From assembly GCF_000801105.2 (NCBI RefSeq), contig NC_079514.1, positions 49,542,515-49,606,514 on the forward strand: DNA of 64,000 nucleotides, read 5' to 3'. Below are positions 1 to 11,822 of this stretch, piece after piece. Under the pieces are notes generated by a model. It saw only the letters and a program-made list of their open reading frames with translations. It ran no database searches and was not told where the DNA came from. Position 1 is the first letter of the stretch. Every line of letters begins with the position of its first letter. Origin of the DNA: Raphanus sativus (taxonomy: Eukaryota > Streptophyta > Magnoliopsida > Brassicales > Brassicaceae). A program made the position numbers and the translations under genes.

Positions 1-42
1 GACTCAGCTTAGTGATTGAAATCTTGCTATGAAGAAACGTAC

Positions 43-343
43 CAAGGAAATGAGCTAGACCATCCAGTCCTTCAGGGTCCGAGAACGATCCAACGCTAAC
101 GTTCATTGACGCAGCACACTAAGAGCACCCACGTACACAGACGATGAATCTTCATTTTATTGTTCTTTTAAGCAGTAAAACTCTAACATGAATCGATCTT
201 ACCTTGTCAGTCTCTGGATCGCTAATTAACAACACTGTAAGAGAATTTTTGAGAACAATCCTCCGATATTCTCTCTTGTCCGTACGTGGCTTCAGTATCT
301 CGCCACCTTTATCCGACGCCATGTTCTCCGTTCCAACCACCAT
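43..343 (-). CDS. Insulin-degrading-enzyme-like M16 peptidase, copy A, 5' exons only (runs off left edge)
   Basis: Two exons are visible: exon 1 at 203-343 (ATG at 341-343) and exon 2 at 43-118, joined by GT-AG sites. The encoded peptide is nearly identical to the start of the complete paralogue at 1882-9045, including the TDKREYRRIVLKNSL and NVSVGS stretches, with five or more substitutions. Exon 1 is 47 codons against 50 in copy B. The zinc-binding HxxEH motif would begin at the exon 2 to exon 3 junction, which lies outside the window. The donor of exon 2 at 41-42 is intact, so nothing visible says this copy is dead. It reads in the same direction as copy B, head to tail, which is a tandem duplication. 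Confidence 0.85.
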
Positions 344-663
344 CGCCTTTTGATTACTTGGAGTAGTTGAGTCTACGCTGAGGTCTTGGCTCTTGTATGT
401 TCCAACGGTCTTTCTTATAATAAACTTTAAGAAGGCAGCTGAGAAGAAAATGGCTAGTGGGTTTTGTAGTCTACGTCCGACTAAAATATCAACGGTCTAT
501 CTTTGCCCTCACGTCATAATGTCCAACGACGATTACTTGTTATAAGTTAAAGTCTTCTCTCGTATACGTCCAACGTCTTTCTTCTTTTATATTTCCACTA
601 ATCTAGAGCAAGACAAGGATAATATTATTAGAATCTACTTCTGGCTATTATTTCAACCGCCAC
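344..663 (-). promoter_or_regulatory. Duplicated upstream region of copy A
   Basis: This stretch matches 9046-9390 upstream of copy B, for example the shared words around 'caacgtctttcttctttta' at 567-590 and 9330-9345. The duplication unit therefore included the promoter and not only the coding exons. A further matching block lies at about 935-1005 (copy A) and 11185-11235 (copy B). No clear TATA box was assigned. Confidence 0.6.
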
Positions 664-920
664 CAGTGGCGGACCTAGGAATTTGTATTAGGTGTGTCAG
701 ACTTTGATTAAAATTAAAAAAAAAAATCTGTTATGAGAAGAAGTAATAAAAAGAATCACAAGGAAGAGAACATTTTGGAGCTTCCAACCTAAGTTTTTGG
801 TATGTCAAACTTCCCTACTTTAACCAAATTAGTCAGAGTAACTTACTTAACTTAGCCTATATTTTTGTTTCATATAATTTAACTTGTATCATATGCAACA
901 CTTTTTTATGTCCGCCTCTG
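664..920. mobile_element. Non-autonomous hAT-type element (257 bp)
   Basis: The left end reads CAGTGGCGGACCTAGG and the right end, reverse-complemented, reads CAGAGGCGGACATAAA, an imperfect terminal inverted repeat starting with CAG. Flanks are ACCGCCAC (656-663) and ACAGCCAC (921-928), an 8-bp target duplication with one mismatch, the hAT length. The equivalent upstream region of copy B (near 11180) lacks the insert, so the insertion postdates the gene duplication or was lost from B. Confidence 0.75.
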
Positions 921-1881
921 ACAGCCACAGTCCAGCCCCAAAATTTAGCGCATGTGGCAGATGGCAACACCACCGTTGATTTGTTTAAAGGTGGTAGAGT
1001 CGGTCCAGAGGTTTTTGTTAGAGTTTTAAACAATTTAATAAAGATTTAAATATTTTCAAGATTTAAATATTTTCTTTTTACAAAAGAATAGAAATTTGTA
1101 ACTATGTTATAAATATTATGTGATATCCTCGTAGAAAGTACTAGATTTATTTAATTAACAAGTATATTTTTTCTTCAAGTTCTACTTGAGCTGGTCGTGA
1201 GATCGTTTTGTTAGTTTGGCATAGTTTAGTATATATTAATAATATAGAATATTGTAACTTTTTTGGTTGAAGAAGAGATTTGATGAGCCAATGTTTTGAT
1301 ATTAATTTATTTTTCTTTTTCTTTTCTATTGTTTTATTATTGCAAAAAAAAATGTTCTTTTTAGTCTAAAAAATGTTCTTATGAGGTTTTGTGATACACT
1401 TTAACAATCTCTGGATTCCAAAAAAATTATTGGATGTTAATGAGAATTCGATTATAATTTTATTTGTTCTACTTGTGTTTCTTGATTATGTTTTCTGGGG
1501 CTAACAATTATTTGCCGATTTTATATAATAGAGTCAGCATCATGTTTATATGCTGTCCGAATCTTTAACATAGTGTAAGTTATGTGCTATGATGAATTGA
1601 TGATACATGTGCTGTTTTGTATTAAAACGAAACGACAGAAGACAATATAATTATATTAACACAAGGAAGTTATGATCTATGATGAGTAGATGTTTTGTTT
1701 TGTATTAAAACGAAACGATACTCAAACTCTGTTTTTGAATGATAGATGATAAAGACTGTTTTGTTTACAAACAGGTTTATAAAAATTTAAATGTATACAA
1801 TACAATTGTTTTGGTATATGAGTGTTTTGTTCATGCATATCTTTGCAAAGAGTTTTGGACCTCCTCAGAGTTTCAGTGGCT
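921..1881. other. Intergenic spacer between tandem peptidase genes
   Basis: AT-rich DNA between the upstream region of copy A and the stop codon of copy B. The block at about 935-1005 resembles 11185-11235 and is part of the duplicated promoter. A short direct repeat with the words 'tatgatctatgatgagtagatg' and 'tatgtgctatgatgaattgatg' lies at 1580-1695. It should also hold the 3' UTR of copy B. No gene seen. Confidence 0.6.
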
Positions 1882-4800
1882 TCATCCTTTCAACGACCCG
1901 TAAAGAGGTTGAGAGTTTCTGAAACCAACAATGTCTTCGATTTCTATGAATGGTGATGCAACTTTGTCTTTGTCAGGTGCCATCTCCTTCAAATGTTGGC
2001 TTCCATAAACGCATATGCTCATCGATTTCTTCTTTGGTGCATCAACTTTTATGTATGTGTCAAAGAACTCTATCAATTCTGTCTTCTCTAGCTCTCTTAG
2101 TGCAGCCACCTAACCAGAAAACAAAACCCTCAAGAAGCTGTGTTAATGGCTTCAAGACTAACAAATTTGGCGTTATGGAAGCCAAGAGGTTCTTAATTCA
2201 GAGCAGCTAATGTCTATTACCTCTTCATCTTTGCGGTTGAACTTGAACGTCCCGTTTTTAATCTCTCTCCAATAAAAAGAAGATTCCTCATTCAAGTTCT
2301 TGTGTTTCTCAAGCTTCATGTCTACCAAAGCTGCTACATTACTCTGATAGAAAGCATGTAAGTTAAAGTCTTGTAGTGTAGGCTGCCTCTTTTTACCACA
2401 ATGTTTCTCTTAAAAAAAGGCACAAAGCCAAATGTAATCTATATAATATCTGGTTGGGACATCTCACCTTGAATTCCTCATCGCTTATCTTGTGAAGTTT
2501 ATTCTCAAGATCCTTGAGTAGTGACTGCACCCTTGAATCAATATGTCCAGGATCCTAATAACGGTAAACTCAAAAGGCAGGTAAATACATATGCATTAAC
2601 TTTACAAAGTCTAAGTGGCAGAGAGGCAAGATAAGTTGGTACCTTAACTGAAGACTGGATAATGAACTGCAAACCATAGACACCAGAGTGGTTGCTGTGT
2701 TACAGAAAATGTGGTTACACATATAACATAATAACTCAGCGATATTATTCAAATGATATCAATGCACACCTCTGAGAAAGTGAAGTGATGTAACCAAGCT
2801 GTTCCACCGTTCTAAGCTGGTGAAAAGTGGCCTGCTTTGCGATGAGACGGAAAAGCTGAAGTTTACTATTCATTGCAAATTCATCTTGATGAACCTTAAA
2901 AAAAAAAAATCATGATGAACCTGTTCATAACAAAGAATTTTTAAGGCTTTGTAAAACATGCAAGAACTTGCTGATGATATCACTTTGTTCAAAGACTAAC
3001 AATACCTGAATATAATGCACTAAGGCCGAGTTTTCATCACTAGGGTTTGAGCCTTCTTGATGACAGAAGTACTTCATTCTTGTTCCCAGCTCTACAACCC
3101 TATTTGTCATGGTCTGGGATGGAAATATCGGACGAGAAATAGGTTTTGGGTCGTTAAATAGAACATCTTCAATATGCTCGACCATGGATTCAGCGTCATT
3201 CTTTTCAACATTTCCTGAAAAAGAGTTGTCTAGTTATATAATTGACACCACAGTGTGTACAAGAAAGTACAAACAAAAGGATAAGAGACCAAAGAATCAT
3301 ACAACAGATTAAGATTGGTACCTGCTATGTAGCACTCAACAAATGTCCTTGATAATAACATGGGAACAAAGTTCACTAAGTCTTCAGCTTCCAAATGAGT
3401 AAGAGCATCTAGTTGCTCTGTCCAAGGCCAAGTCCGATCTTGTAAAACCATTGAGCAGTAAATCATTCCTTGCTCATATGGTTGTTGGAATTTGATATTT
3501 TGGTATGCCTTGGTGATTGTTTCCTATAACAAGATAGGGAAGCAAAACATAGATTCAATGAACATGGTAACAAGGCTTATTGGATGCATCATGCAGTAAG
3601 GAAACTTTAAAGTGGTAATATAAAAAGAGAGACAAGGTTTATTAACAAAGGCTATTAGTGATGAGCCTAACTCACACCCAAAAGCTATTTCAAGAGTGGA
3701 GGGTTATCCATACACATATATATTTTCCAAAGACACCATATTTACACGATGTGGGGCATCTAATAGCTCCTCTCGAGATGTGAGTGGGAAACGGTACAAC
3801 GGAAACAGTCCAAGCCCAACATCTCGGACATACCACAGCAAGATGTGCCATTTTTATAGGCTACATAAGCTTTAACCATGGGCTCTAATACCATATCAGT
3901 GATTGGAGTAACTCACACCTAAAAACTAACTCAAGAGTGGAGAATTACCCATACACCTATATATTGCCCAGAGACACCATGTTTACACGATGTGGGACAT
4001 CTTACCTTGATAACATAAAACCTGTCAGGTTTAACTTCGAATTTTGCTATCTTTTGCATGATAGCTTCCAACAAGATCCTCAATTTATGGTTAAAACCAG
4101 CAAGATAGAGCTAGAAAATAAGAAACAATGTTGTTAAACATGAATCTTATTAAGCAAAGGACAAGGAAACATCAGAATAATTTTATAAACACACCTCAAA
4201 ACCATTGTCTGAAAGACTTAATCCATAGTTAAGACCAGCAGCCCGAGCATAATAAGCTGAAACATAGTTTTGACTTTTCATGATGTAAACAAAAAACTAG
4301 AAGGCTCATAAATTTATCAACAATATTGAAAAAAGATCACGACCAGTTGAGAAAGATTATGTCTAATTATTATTTTTCTATTGTAAAATAAAATTAATTA
4401 GAATAGATTTTTATTAAGATTTATACTCAAATTTGATTATAAAAACACAAATATGATTTAAAGAAAAAACAAATATAAAAATTAAATTTCTAAAAAAATA
4501 TAGGGGAATTTTCAAAAATACCACTTTAAAAGTACCATTATTCATCTTTACCACTACTAAGTACACATTTCAAAAATACCTTAATTATGAAAATGTTAAA
4601 GACTCTTATATCTTTATTTTTATATGCTTTTCAAAATTTTAATCCAAAATTCTAAATCCTAAACCCCCAATTCTAAACCCTAAACCCTAAATCTTCAACT
4701 CTAAACCCTAAACCCTAAACTATATACCCTAAATTCAATATCCTAAACCCTAAACCCTGAAACCTCAACTATAAACCCTAAATCCTCAACTCTAAACCCT

Positions 4801-7800
4801 AAACTTTATACCCTAAACCCTAAAACATCAAATCTAAACCCTAAAACATAAAATCTAAACCCTAAATCCTAAACGTTCAAATCTAAACCCTTCATTAAAA
4901 GTAGTGGTAAAAGTGGTTAGTGTAAACATGAAAAGTGGTACTATGAAAATGGTATTTTTGGCAATTTCTCAAAAATATAAAACAAAAAATTAATCCGCTC
5001 TTTGAAGAGCCTATCAGAATCTAATCCTTGTTAAAAAATTAAACTAGAAGGTCTATCTGTCAATCTTACCATATTCATTCAAACAGTCCACCAGCAACCA
5101 AACAAAAATATTTGAAAGCACTAAAGCATCAGGAGAAGTGTTTGCAAGGGGGCAGTTGAAATATATCTTAACATAGGCCTTCGGTATGAAGAACTTTGTA
5201 TCAGGCTTGTACCACGTTCTTGAGAATGATGTCTTTCTCAACAAAACAGGAAAGATGTCCTGCTCCAGATATTAGTTACAACACGAAACTGCTTCATACA
5301 TAAAAACTTTACAAGACATTTGTAGTATGTAACTAGCTAGAGTGAGGAAACTAAACCTCATCTTTAATATCCTTTAGTGAAAAATCTGTAGGAATAAAGA
5401 CATTAGGTACTGGTAGATGCAGCTTTACATCAGGGGCAGACTGCATCCATTCCTGTAATTGTTAAGCACATGTCTAGATTGAACTACTTTCTCCGTAGTA
5501 GTAGTAAAATATTCAATCAAACAAACAACAAATTTGAGCACAGGAAAGAGACTGATATATCAAAAGCCAACCTGAATGGTGAATTCGGTTATATTCTCAA
5601 GAGAATAAGCAGTGTTGTACCATGGCTCAGTCTTGTCAGTTTGTCCTTCAAATTTCTTTGATCTCCAAAAGATTCTACAAATATAATGGCATTAGATTCT
5701 GCAACACAACTAGTCTTCAGATTTACAATGCTTGAATGTAATTCTAACATAATCCTTCAGGTCTAGGTGCTGCTTATAACTAAAACCGCCCAAAGAAAAC
5801 GCTAAGTCATTGTTTACTTGTGGAAGAAGCATTCCGACAACAGAGACTTACCTAACATTGCTTGGAGAAAGCTCATTTAGAACCTTTTGTACAATATCTG
5901 GATTAAATCTTGAAGGTAGTGATGATCCAACGAGCCAATGCTTGGTTGGGTATATCTAAAGCACATTTTCAAAAGGAAGTATAACATTTTTGTTTACTAT
6001 AAAGGCCACAAATATATCAAGCAGAACTAGAGATATAAGAAGCTTAAATAATACCAAAAGAATGAGAAGAAATTCAACAACTAAAAAGATACTGTTACCT
6101 TCATGTTTCTGGAAATAGCCATTGCATATGAAAATGGGTCTCTTTTGGCTTGATAATGAAATTCTGGCTCACAAATAGCAGATAGCTTCAACAACAGAAA
6201 AATATAAAAATGTATCAAACTCTTTTAAGGACAGTGAATCAATAGGAGTATTAGCAAGATTAACTATACCACTACCTCATCAAAAATCCACTGGGAAACA
6301 CCAGACTGTTGTAAATGCTTAATGTGTCTGAACAACAACCCTAAAACATCTTGCATATGCTCTGTTAACCAAGCAACACACAAAATCAAAACCAAATCCA
6401 GATAATATCAGGTACTGGCTAAAAAAATCAAGCAAAGTGGTAGCATCTATTCAAAAGTTGTTCCAATTTTTTGTAGAAATATCGATATAAAACAAGAAAA
6501 AAATACAAAAACTACCATGTCCAGCATCAGTAAGATCAACTGAAACATTGAAGAAGGAATACTCCATAGTCAAGTCTACTTCACCGGCATGCAGTCCAGT
6601 TGCCCAACCTGCAAGTATTGGGAAAACCCTAAGAAAGACTACTATATAAAGAGGAGACAGCCCATTTTTAAGATTTATCTTGGCTATTAGCAGCAATAGC
6701 TTATCCTCCAAGAGATGGTAGGATTTCATTTTGAGAATCAAAAACAAAAAGCTGATCACTAGAACTTTCTTTCAGTTTATTACCTCTTTCGGATAGAATA
6801 TGTACTAAAATATTTATCAGCTTGGCACCAATGTAAACCTACCTAAGGTTTTTAACGCATGAAACAAACTTCCTTTGCCTTCATGACCAATTAGATGACC
6901 AAGGTAGCTGCATGGTGCTTCTTCATAATGATGGATGCTAGGTGTTACAGGCCATGAAACAGTAAGCTTGTGACCCTGCTTTATAGGTACAGCCTTCACA
7001 AGAACCTAGAATCAATGAAAGCCACCATCAAAGTCAAGATACCATGTAAGAAGCATTATGGTAGCTGAAATAAATCTTAAATCTGAAAAAAGAACAAAAA
7101 CCTGCAAATGGTCAGGAGTACACGGCTGACCAGGAAATATAGGGATACTCTTGTTGGTGTTTAGAATTTCCTGGAATATCTCTTCCACTAGACCTTGAGT
7201 TTTATCAAGGTTTTCTGAAGACAACCAGAACAAAAAGATGTACAATGGCTATATATATTACTACTTTTAAAAATCAGAAAAAGAAACTTGAGGTCTAGGT
7301 TAGCTTTAACACATACCCTTTCCATAAACAACCAGCTGCATGATACTGGCGGAATAGTGCTTGTCATAGAACTTAATAAGTTCACTCCTTGTATCTATTC
7401 CTTTAGCTTCAGGCAAAACATGAAGAGTCTTCATGTTCCCTAAGAAAACATATCGCTTTCTTAGCAGAATAGTTAACACAGCAATTAAGAATAGGTCGAA
7501 CATGTACCTGTGCTAAATTTGTGATATGGATGGTCTTCTCTACTTAGATGCTTCTTTAACTGTGTGAACGAAAAAGGAATACAAAACACTTAGAGTCTCA
7601 TTGTTCATTCTTATAATTAAGTACTATTACAAGTTGAAAGAAAAATCTCATTGTTCATTCTTATGCTCTTTCCTTTCCATAGATAATCAGGAAGATCAGT
7701 GCTAATTAATAACTAAATGGATACCTGATCAAATCGCCGAGAATCAGACAACAAGTTTTTCTGATGCTCTGCATTACAGAGAACTCGTTAGAATACAAAT

Positions 7801-9045
7801 TGTAACATGAAAGTCGTTATCAAGAAAATCAAGAAGTTAACCAGAGTCGACAGCGTTAATCTCCCTCATGGTGGCATCAGCCGACATCAGTGGTTTGATA
7901 AAAAACTGTGCAAACCTGATTAGTAAATAATAAGGAAAACATAAGAAGATTCCAACTATGTGAGTAGTAGTACGCAAAACGGAAAAATAAAAAACAAAAT
8001 GTAAGTTTTACCTGTCCAAAGCCTCATCAAAACAGTCTGTGTTGATATCGAAATGGTAGTTTGTGTTTTCACGGGATGTATAAGCATTTCTACTTCCTCC
8101 ATGCTACAGAAAAAATAATAATAAATAATTCCAATAAGCATATCCCATTTTCAGAGCTGGAGAAGACACTGAAGCAAGGACACCAAACTATGATCAAGAT
8201 TGTATTTAAGAGCTGGAGAAGAACAATATTACGTACCTCAGTGATGTACTTGGAGTAACTATCTTCCTCTGGATATTTTTCACTTGCATAAAACAGCATA
8301 TGCTCTAGACAATATCACCAACATTAAAACTCAACTTCTTTTTTTACATGAAAGAGTAGATAAATAACTGTCTACATAGACTCAGCTTTACTAGATGTTA
8401 GAATGAGCAATAGAGCAACGAAACAGTTTGAAAAAAAAACAGATTTCAGCATCAAAGTGATCGTTTTAAGAATCTTGCAATGGTCGTTTAGATGATGTAG
8501 TGAGCAGACACTCAAGTCTACGGATACTGTTCACTTAAAAACATGGTTAACCACTTCTAACCTCTTTTATAACCAGTTTCAAATGTTTTTTTTTAATTTA
8601 CTTGTAACCAAAACCTATTAAAGTTTCTTATGAGAAATTGAATTATATTCTATTTTCTGCAATCTCATTCTGCAAATTCTATCATATTGTTTGAATCTTT
8701 ATACGAAGAAAAGCATTTAACGTACCAAGGAAATGAGCTAGCCCATCCAGTCCTTCGGGGTCAGAGAACGATCCGACGCTAACGTTCATTGAAGCAGCAC
8801 ACTAAGAGCACGCGCACACGTACACAGACAATGAACTTCATTTTTTTTTGTTTTTGTTCTTTAAGCAGTAAAACAAGAACAGGAATCGATCTTACCTTGT
8901 CAGTCTCTGAATCGCTGATTAACAACACCTCAAGAGAGTTCTTTAGAACAATCCTTCGATATTCTCTCTTGTCCGTACGTGGCTTCAGTATCTCGCCACC
9001 TTTATCAGCCGATACCGCCTCCATGTTCTCCGTTCCAACCACCAT
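1882..9045 (-). CDS. Insulin-degrading-enzyme-like zinc metallopeptidase (M16A), complete, 26 exons
   Basis: Exons, 5' to 3': 8896-9045, 8726-8801, 8237-8304, 8012-8103, 7842-7915, 7725-7768, 7508-7559, 7317-7439, 7102-7214, 6843-7005, 6516-6608, 6276-6361, 6099-6185, 5852-5955, 5572-5674, 5357-5452, 5070-5259, 4195-4256, 4006-4110, 3322-3523, 3006-3214, 2770-2894, 2643-2694, 2468-2554, 2221-2343, 1882-2109. All have GT-AG borders and the phases add up to 969 codons with the stop, close to the roughly 970 residues of Arabidopsis insulin-degrading enzymes. The inverted zinc motif HFLEH spans exons 2-3, and the downstream Glu ligand lies in the AVDSE segment of exons 5-6. M16A peptidases degrade small peptides inside a closed two-half chamber. 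The C-terminus ends Leu-Lys-Gly, so no SKL-type peroxisomal signal is seen. Best collinear match is probably At3g57470. Introns contain a TRIM (3659-3999) and a telomere-like repeat element (4503-4970). Confidence 0.9.
3659..3999 (-). mobile_element. TRIM retrotransposon in a peptidase intron
   Basis: Two 100-bp direct repeats (3659-3758 and 3900-3999) flank a 141-bp interior with no reading frame. Read on the minus strand, the repeats begin TGTCCCACATCG and TGCCCCACATCG and end in CA. The first is followed at once by a primer-binding site close to TGGTATCAGAGC (here TGGTATTAGAGC, initiator tRNA-Met type). A purine-rich tract, GAGAGGAG, lies just before the second. These are the parts of a terminal-repeat retrotransposon in miniature. 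No clean 5-bp target duplication is seen. The element starts 6 bp inside the intron downstream of exon 19. Confidence 0.8.
4503..4970. repeat. Telomere-like (CCCTAAA) repeat element with terminal inverted repeats
   Basis: Lies in the intron between exons 17 and 18 of the peptidase gene. The core at about 4655-4893 is a degenerate array of CCCTAAA/CCTAAAC words. The ends form an inverted repeat: 'caaaaataccactttaaaag' at about 4513 against the reverse complement of the sequence near 4925-4965. This looks like a mobile or dispersed repeat carrying interstitial telomere-like sequence and not a relic chromosome end. The family name is unknown to me. Confidence 0.6.
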
Positions 9046-9400
9046 CGTCGCTTGAGTAATTGGGAGTAATTGAGTCTACGCTTAAGTCTTCGCTCTCGTA
9101 TATCCAAACGTTTTTATTTTCTAAATTTTTAGACAAGGAAGCTGAGCAGGAAGCTGGGTTTTTAGTCTACGTCCGAGTAAAATATAGCGTGTCCACATCG
9201 TTTATTAACATTCCCATTACTAATATAAAATATCAGCGGTCTATCTTTTCCCTCACGTCATAGATATCCAACGACGATTAGTTGTTATAGTTAAAGTCTC
9301 CTCTGTCCTCTCATATACGTCCAACGTCTTTCTTCTTTTATATACCCTCCTTTCTACGAAAATTGCAATATAGCGCAAGACACGGATAATAATTAGTAAA
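9046..9400 (-). promoter_or_regulatory. Upstream region of peptidase copy B, duplicated in copy A
   Basis: Similar over about 340 bp to 344-640, including 'tgagtctacgct', 'tagtctacgtccga' and 'ctttcttcttttatat'. Presumed 5' UTR and proximal promoter of the complete peptidase gene. The two copies may therefore be co-expressed, which is inference. Confidence 0.55.
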
Positions 9401-11308
9401 TGAAATTAAAATAAAAATAAAAAATTACAGTATGTATTGTTAAAATATAAAAATGTTTTAAAGCTGAATGATTTATTCGATTGAAATTAGAATTGTATAT
9501 ATATATATATATATATAGTAAACCGGTGCCTCCTCAAATATTGAGAGTATAAGAAAATGCAAGGTGTATAATCTAATTAATGTTCAATCAATTTATATCA
9601 TAGTTGACTAATTCGTACCGAATAAGATCCATAGACACGCAAAATTGAAAATTTTCCCCAGTCATACACTAATTACATAATTTTAAAGTTGAAAATTGTC
9701 ACGCATGTAGTGTATGACTAAGTATCTACATACATAAACAAAAACATCATATGTACTAATAGCGAGAAAATCAATCATAACGACATGATTGATAATCGCA
9801 GAGTAATTATAGGAAACATATATATTACTACTGCTGTCATTGGATCTATTGTCAGCCCACAAATATTTTTTTCCTTTTACTTTTGGTTTTGTGGTACTTA
9901 ATCTATTCTTTATTTTATAATTGTTTTCCTTTCTTTTGTTTAGTAATAATTTCTTCAAAAATTTAAAATTTTCAAAAAAAAATTTCATTAAGTTTGTTTC
10001 TAACAATTAGATTAAAACAAAACAATTTTAAAATATTTTAATCACTTTGTCACAAAAATAATTTTTCCTACTACATTTTTGTGTTACCTAAACTATTCTC
10101 TCTTTGTATGATTTTTTTCCCTTTTTATTTAGTATTTTTTTTCAAAATATATAATTTATTTAAAATTTAGTTAAATAAATATTTTTTTTTTTTTTTTAGA
10201 AATTACACTTAAATAAACATAATTGTTTCATACCGAATTATTATGTGCAATATATTATTTATTAAAATTTCTTAAACTGGATATTACGTTTATTTACAAA
10301 TTTACAAAAAAAAATTTAGAAATTACTTAAATAAACATAATTGTCTATTTGTTTTATTTGATTCTTTTTAAAAATAAAATATAATTTTTAAGGTTTAATG
10401 ATTTTTTTTTAAAAATTATTTTAAACTTTTTGAAAAATCAATGTACTTTTTAAAACATTATAATTTAAATTATTAAAATATATTATATGTTATGCACCAT
10501 GTTATATTATTTTCTAGATAATAATAACTTATTCAAAGGCAAAGAAAGTTTTGGCATCATACATAGCTTTCATTTTAAGATCTTTATGTTTGTCAACGTC
10601 TGAAACTCCCATAAAATTTATGAATCCGTTTTTTTCTTTTATTTTTGAACAACTAATCCGTTTTTTATGAGTCTACATTTCTATGATTAAACAGAGAGAT
10701 GAATTTTGATCATGCATATATGTTGTTTTTCATATACAGAAAATAAATATATCAGTGAATCTCTTTTGTTTGTTAATGTAATTTTGTACATGTATTTTTT
10801 TATTTATAAAAGGAATACTTAGAATTTCATGTTTCGTATAATGCAAGAAGTTATTTAATGGTTCTTGCAAATATATAGACGGCAGCTACAAAAACATGCA
10901 ATGATAGTTGTAATTAAAGACTCTTTCATTGTTTCCATAAATTTATAAACGGACGTATAAAATCAAAAATAATATATGATGATACCAATGGCAATATCTG
11001 TAAATAATCTAGTAAAAGAAAGACAATTAATTATTAAGGCTGAGGAGTATTATGAGCTTGACACATCAGCATAGCATAAATGTAAATAACTTACACATTA
11101 AAGGTTATTCTTTAAATTTGCTTCCTTATTAATAAGTAAGGGATTATTAGAGTCTACCTTTTGCTATCATTTCAACTCAACGCCAAAACTTAGCGCACGT
11201 GCTAGATGGCAACGCACCGTTGGTTTTATTTGTAGAAGTAATATGTAAGTTCAATATGATATCCACCGTTAACAAAATATCCAAACGGTTTATTGAAGGT
11301 ATATATTA
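9401..11308. other. AT-rich intergenic DNA
   Basis: No gene recognised. Contains a (TA)n microsatellite at about 9496-9518, many A/T homopolymers, and a block at 11140-11240 that aligns with the copy A upstream region (about 610-655 and 935-1005). The sequence between 9400 and 11130 is therefore extra DNA relative to copy A. A 107-codon minus-strand frame at 9683-10006 looks like chance in AT-rich sequence. Confidence 0.5.
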
Positions 11309-11560
11309 TACCATCTCCAATGGTTTATTCTAAAATAGAGTAGTTCTATAACAGAGTTGGAATTTAGTCCTATAATACTTTATTTTAGAGTATAAAATAG
11401 AGCGATGAACAAAAAAATAAACTAATTACTATATATCTGGAGTAAACTTATTTTCACTATATTTCACTCTATTAATAGAGTGAGAAATAGAGTACTACTA
11501 AAACTTGTTTAATTTAAATTTTATTTTAAAGTGAAAAATAGAGTGAGATTGGAGATGTCC
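11309..11560. mobile_element. Tourist-like (PIF/Harbinger) MITE, 252 bp
   Basis: Ends read TACCATCTCCAATG and, reverse-complemented, GGACATCTCCAATC. The 3-bp flanks are TTA on both sides (11306-11308 and 11561-11563), the Harbinger target length. The interior is rich in 'aaaatagagt' words. It shares the terminal ATCTCCAA motif with the MITE at 42976-43229, so the two belong to related families. Confidence 0.75.
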
Positions 11561-11781
11561 TTAGTACTCAACATAAATCTAAATTTACACATGGTTTCTA
11601 ATATATTTCCTATACTAGAAACCCTGAACGGACCAAACGAAAACATATCTAAAAAAATGTGATTTTTCTGATTTTTTTTAAATGGCTAGTACAACAATAA
11701 AATGATACACAAGATCGACATTAGATTTTAGAGCATTAAATAATTTAACTAGATTTTGATCTGCACGGTTTTAACGTTTAT

Positions 11782-11822
<41 letters not shown>

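Noticed and set aside
4655..4893. A true chromosome end or fusion point
   Set aside because: The repeats are degenerate, short and bounded by inverted repeats within an intact gene's intron.
9683..10006. A 107-codon minus-strand frame
   Set aside because: Lys/Asn/Phe-rich translation of AT-rich DNA without a domain or a neighbouring exon.
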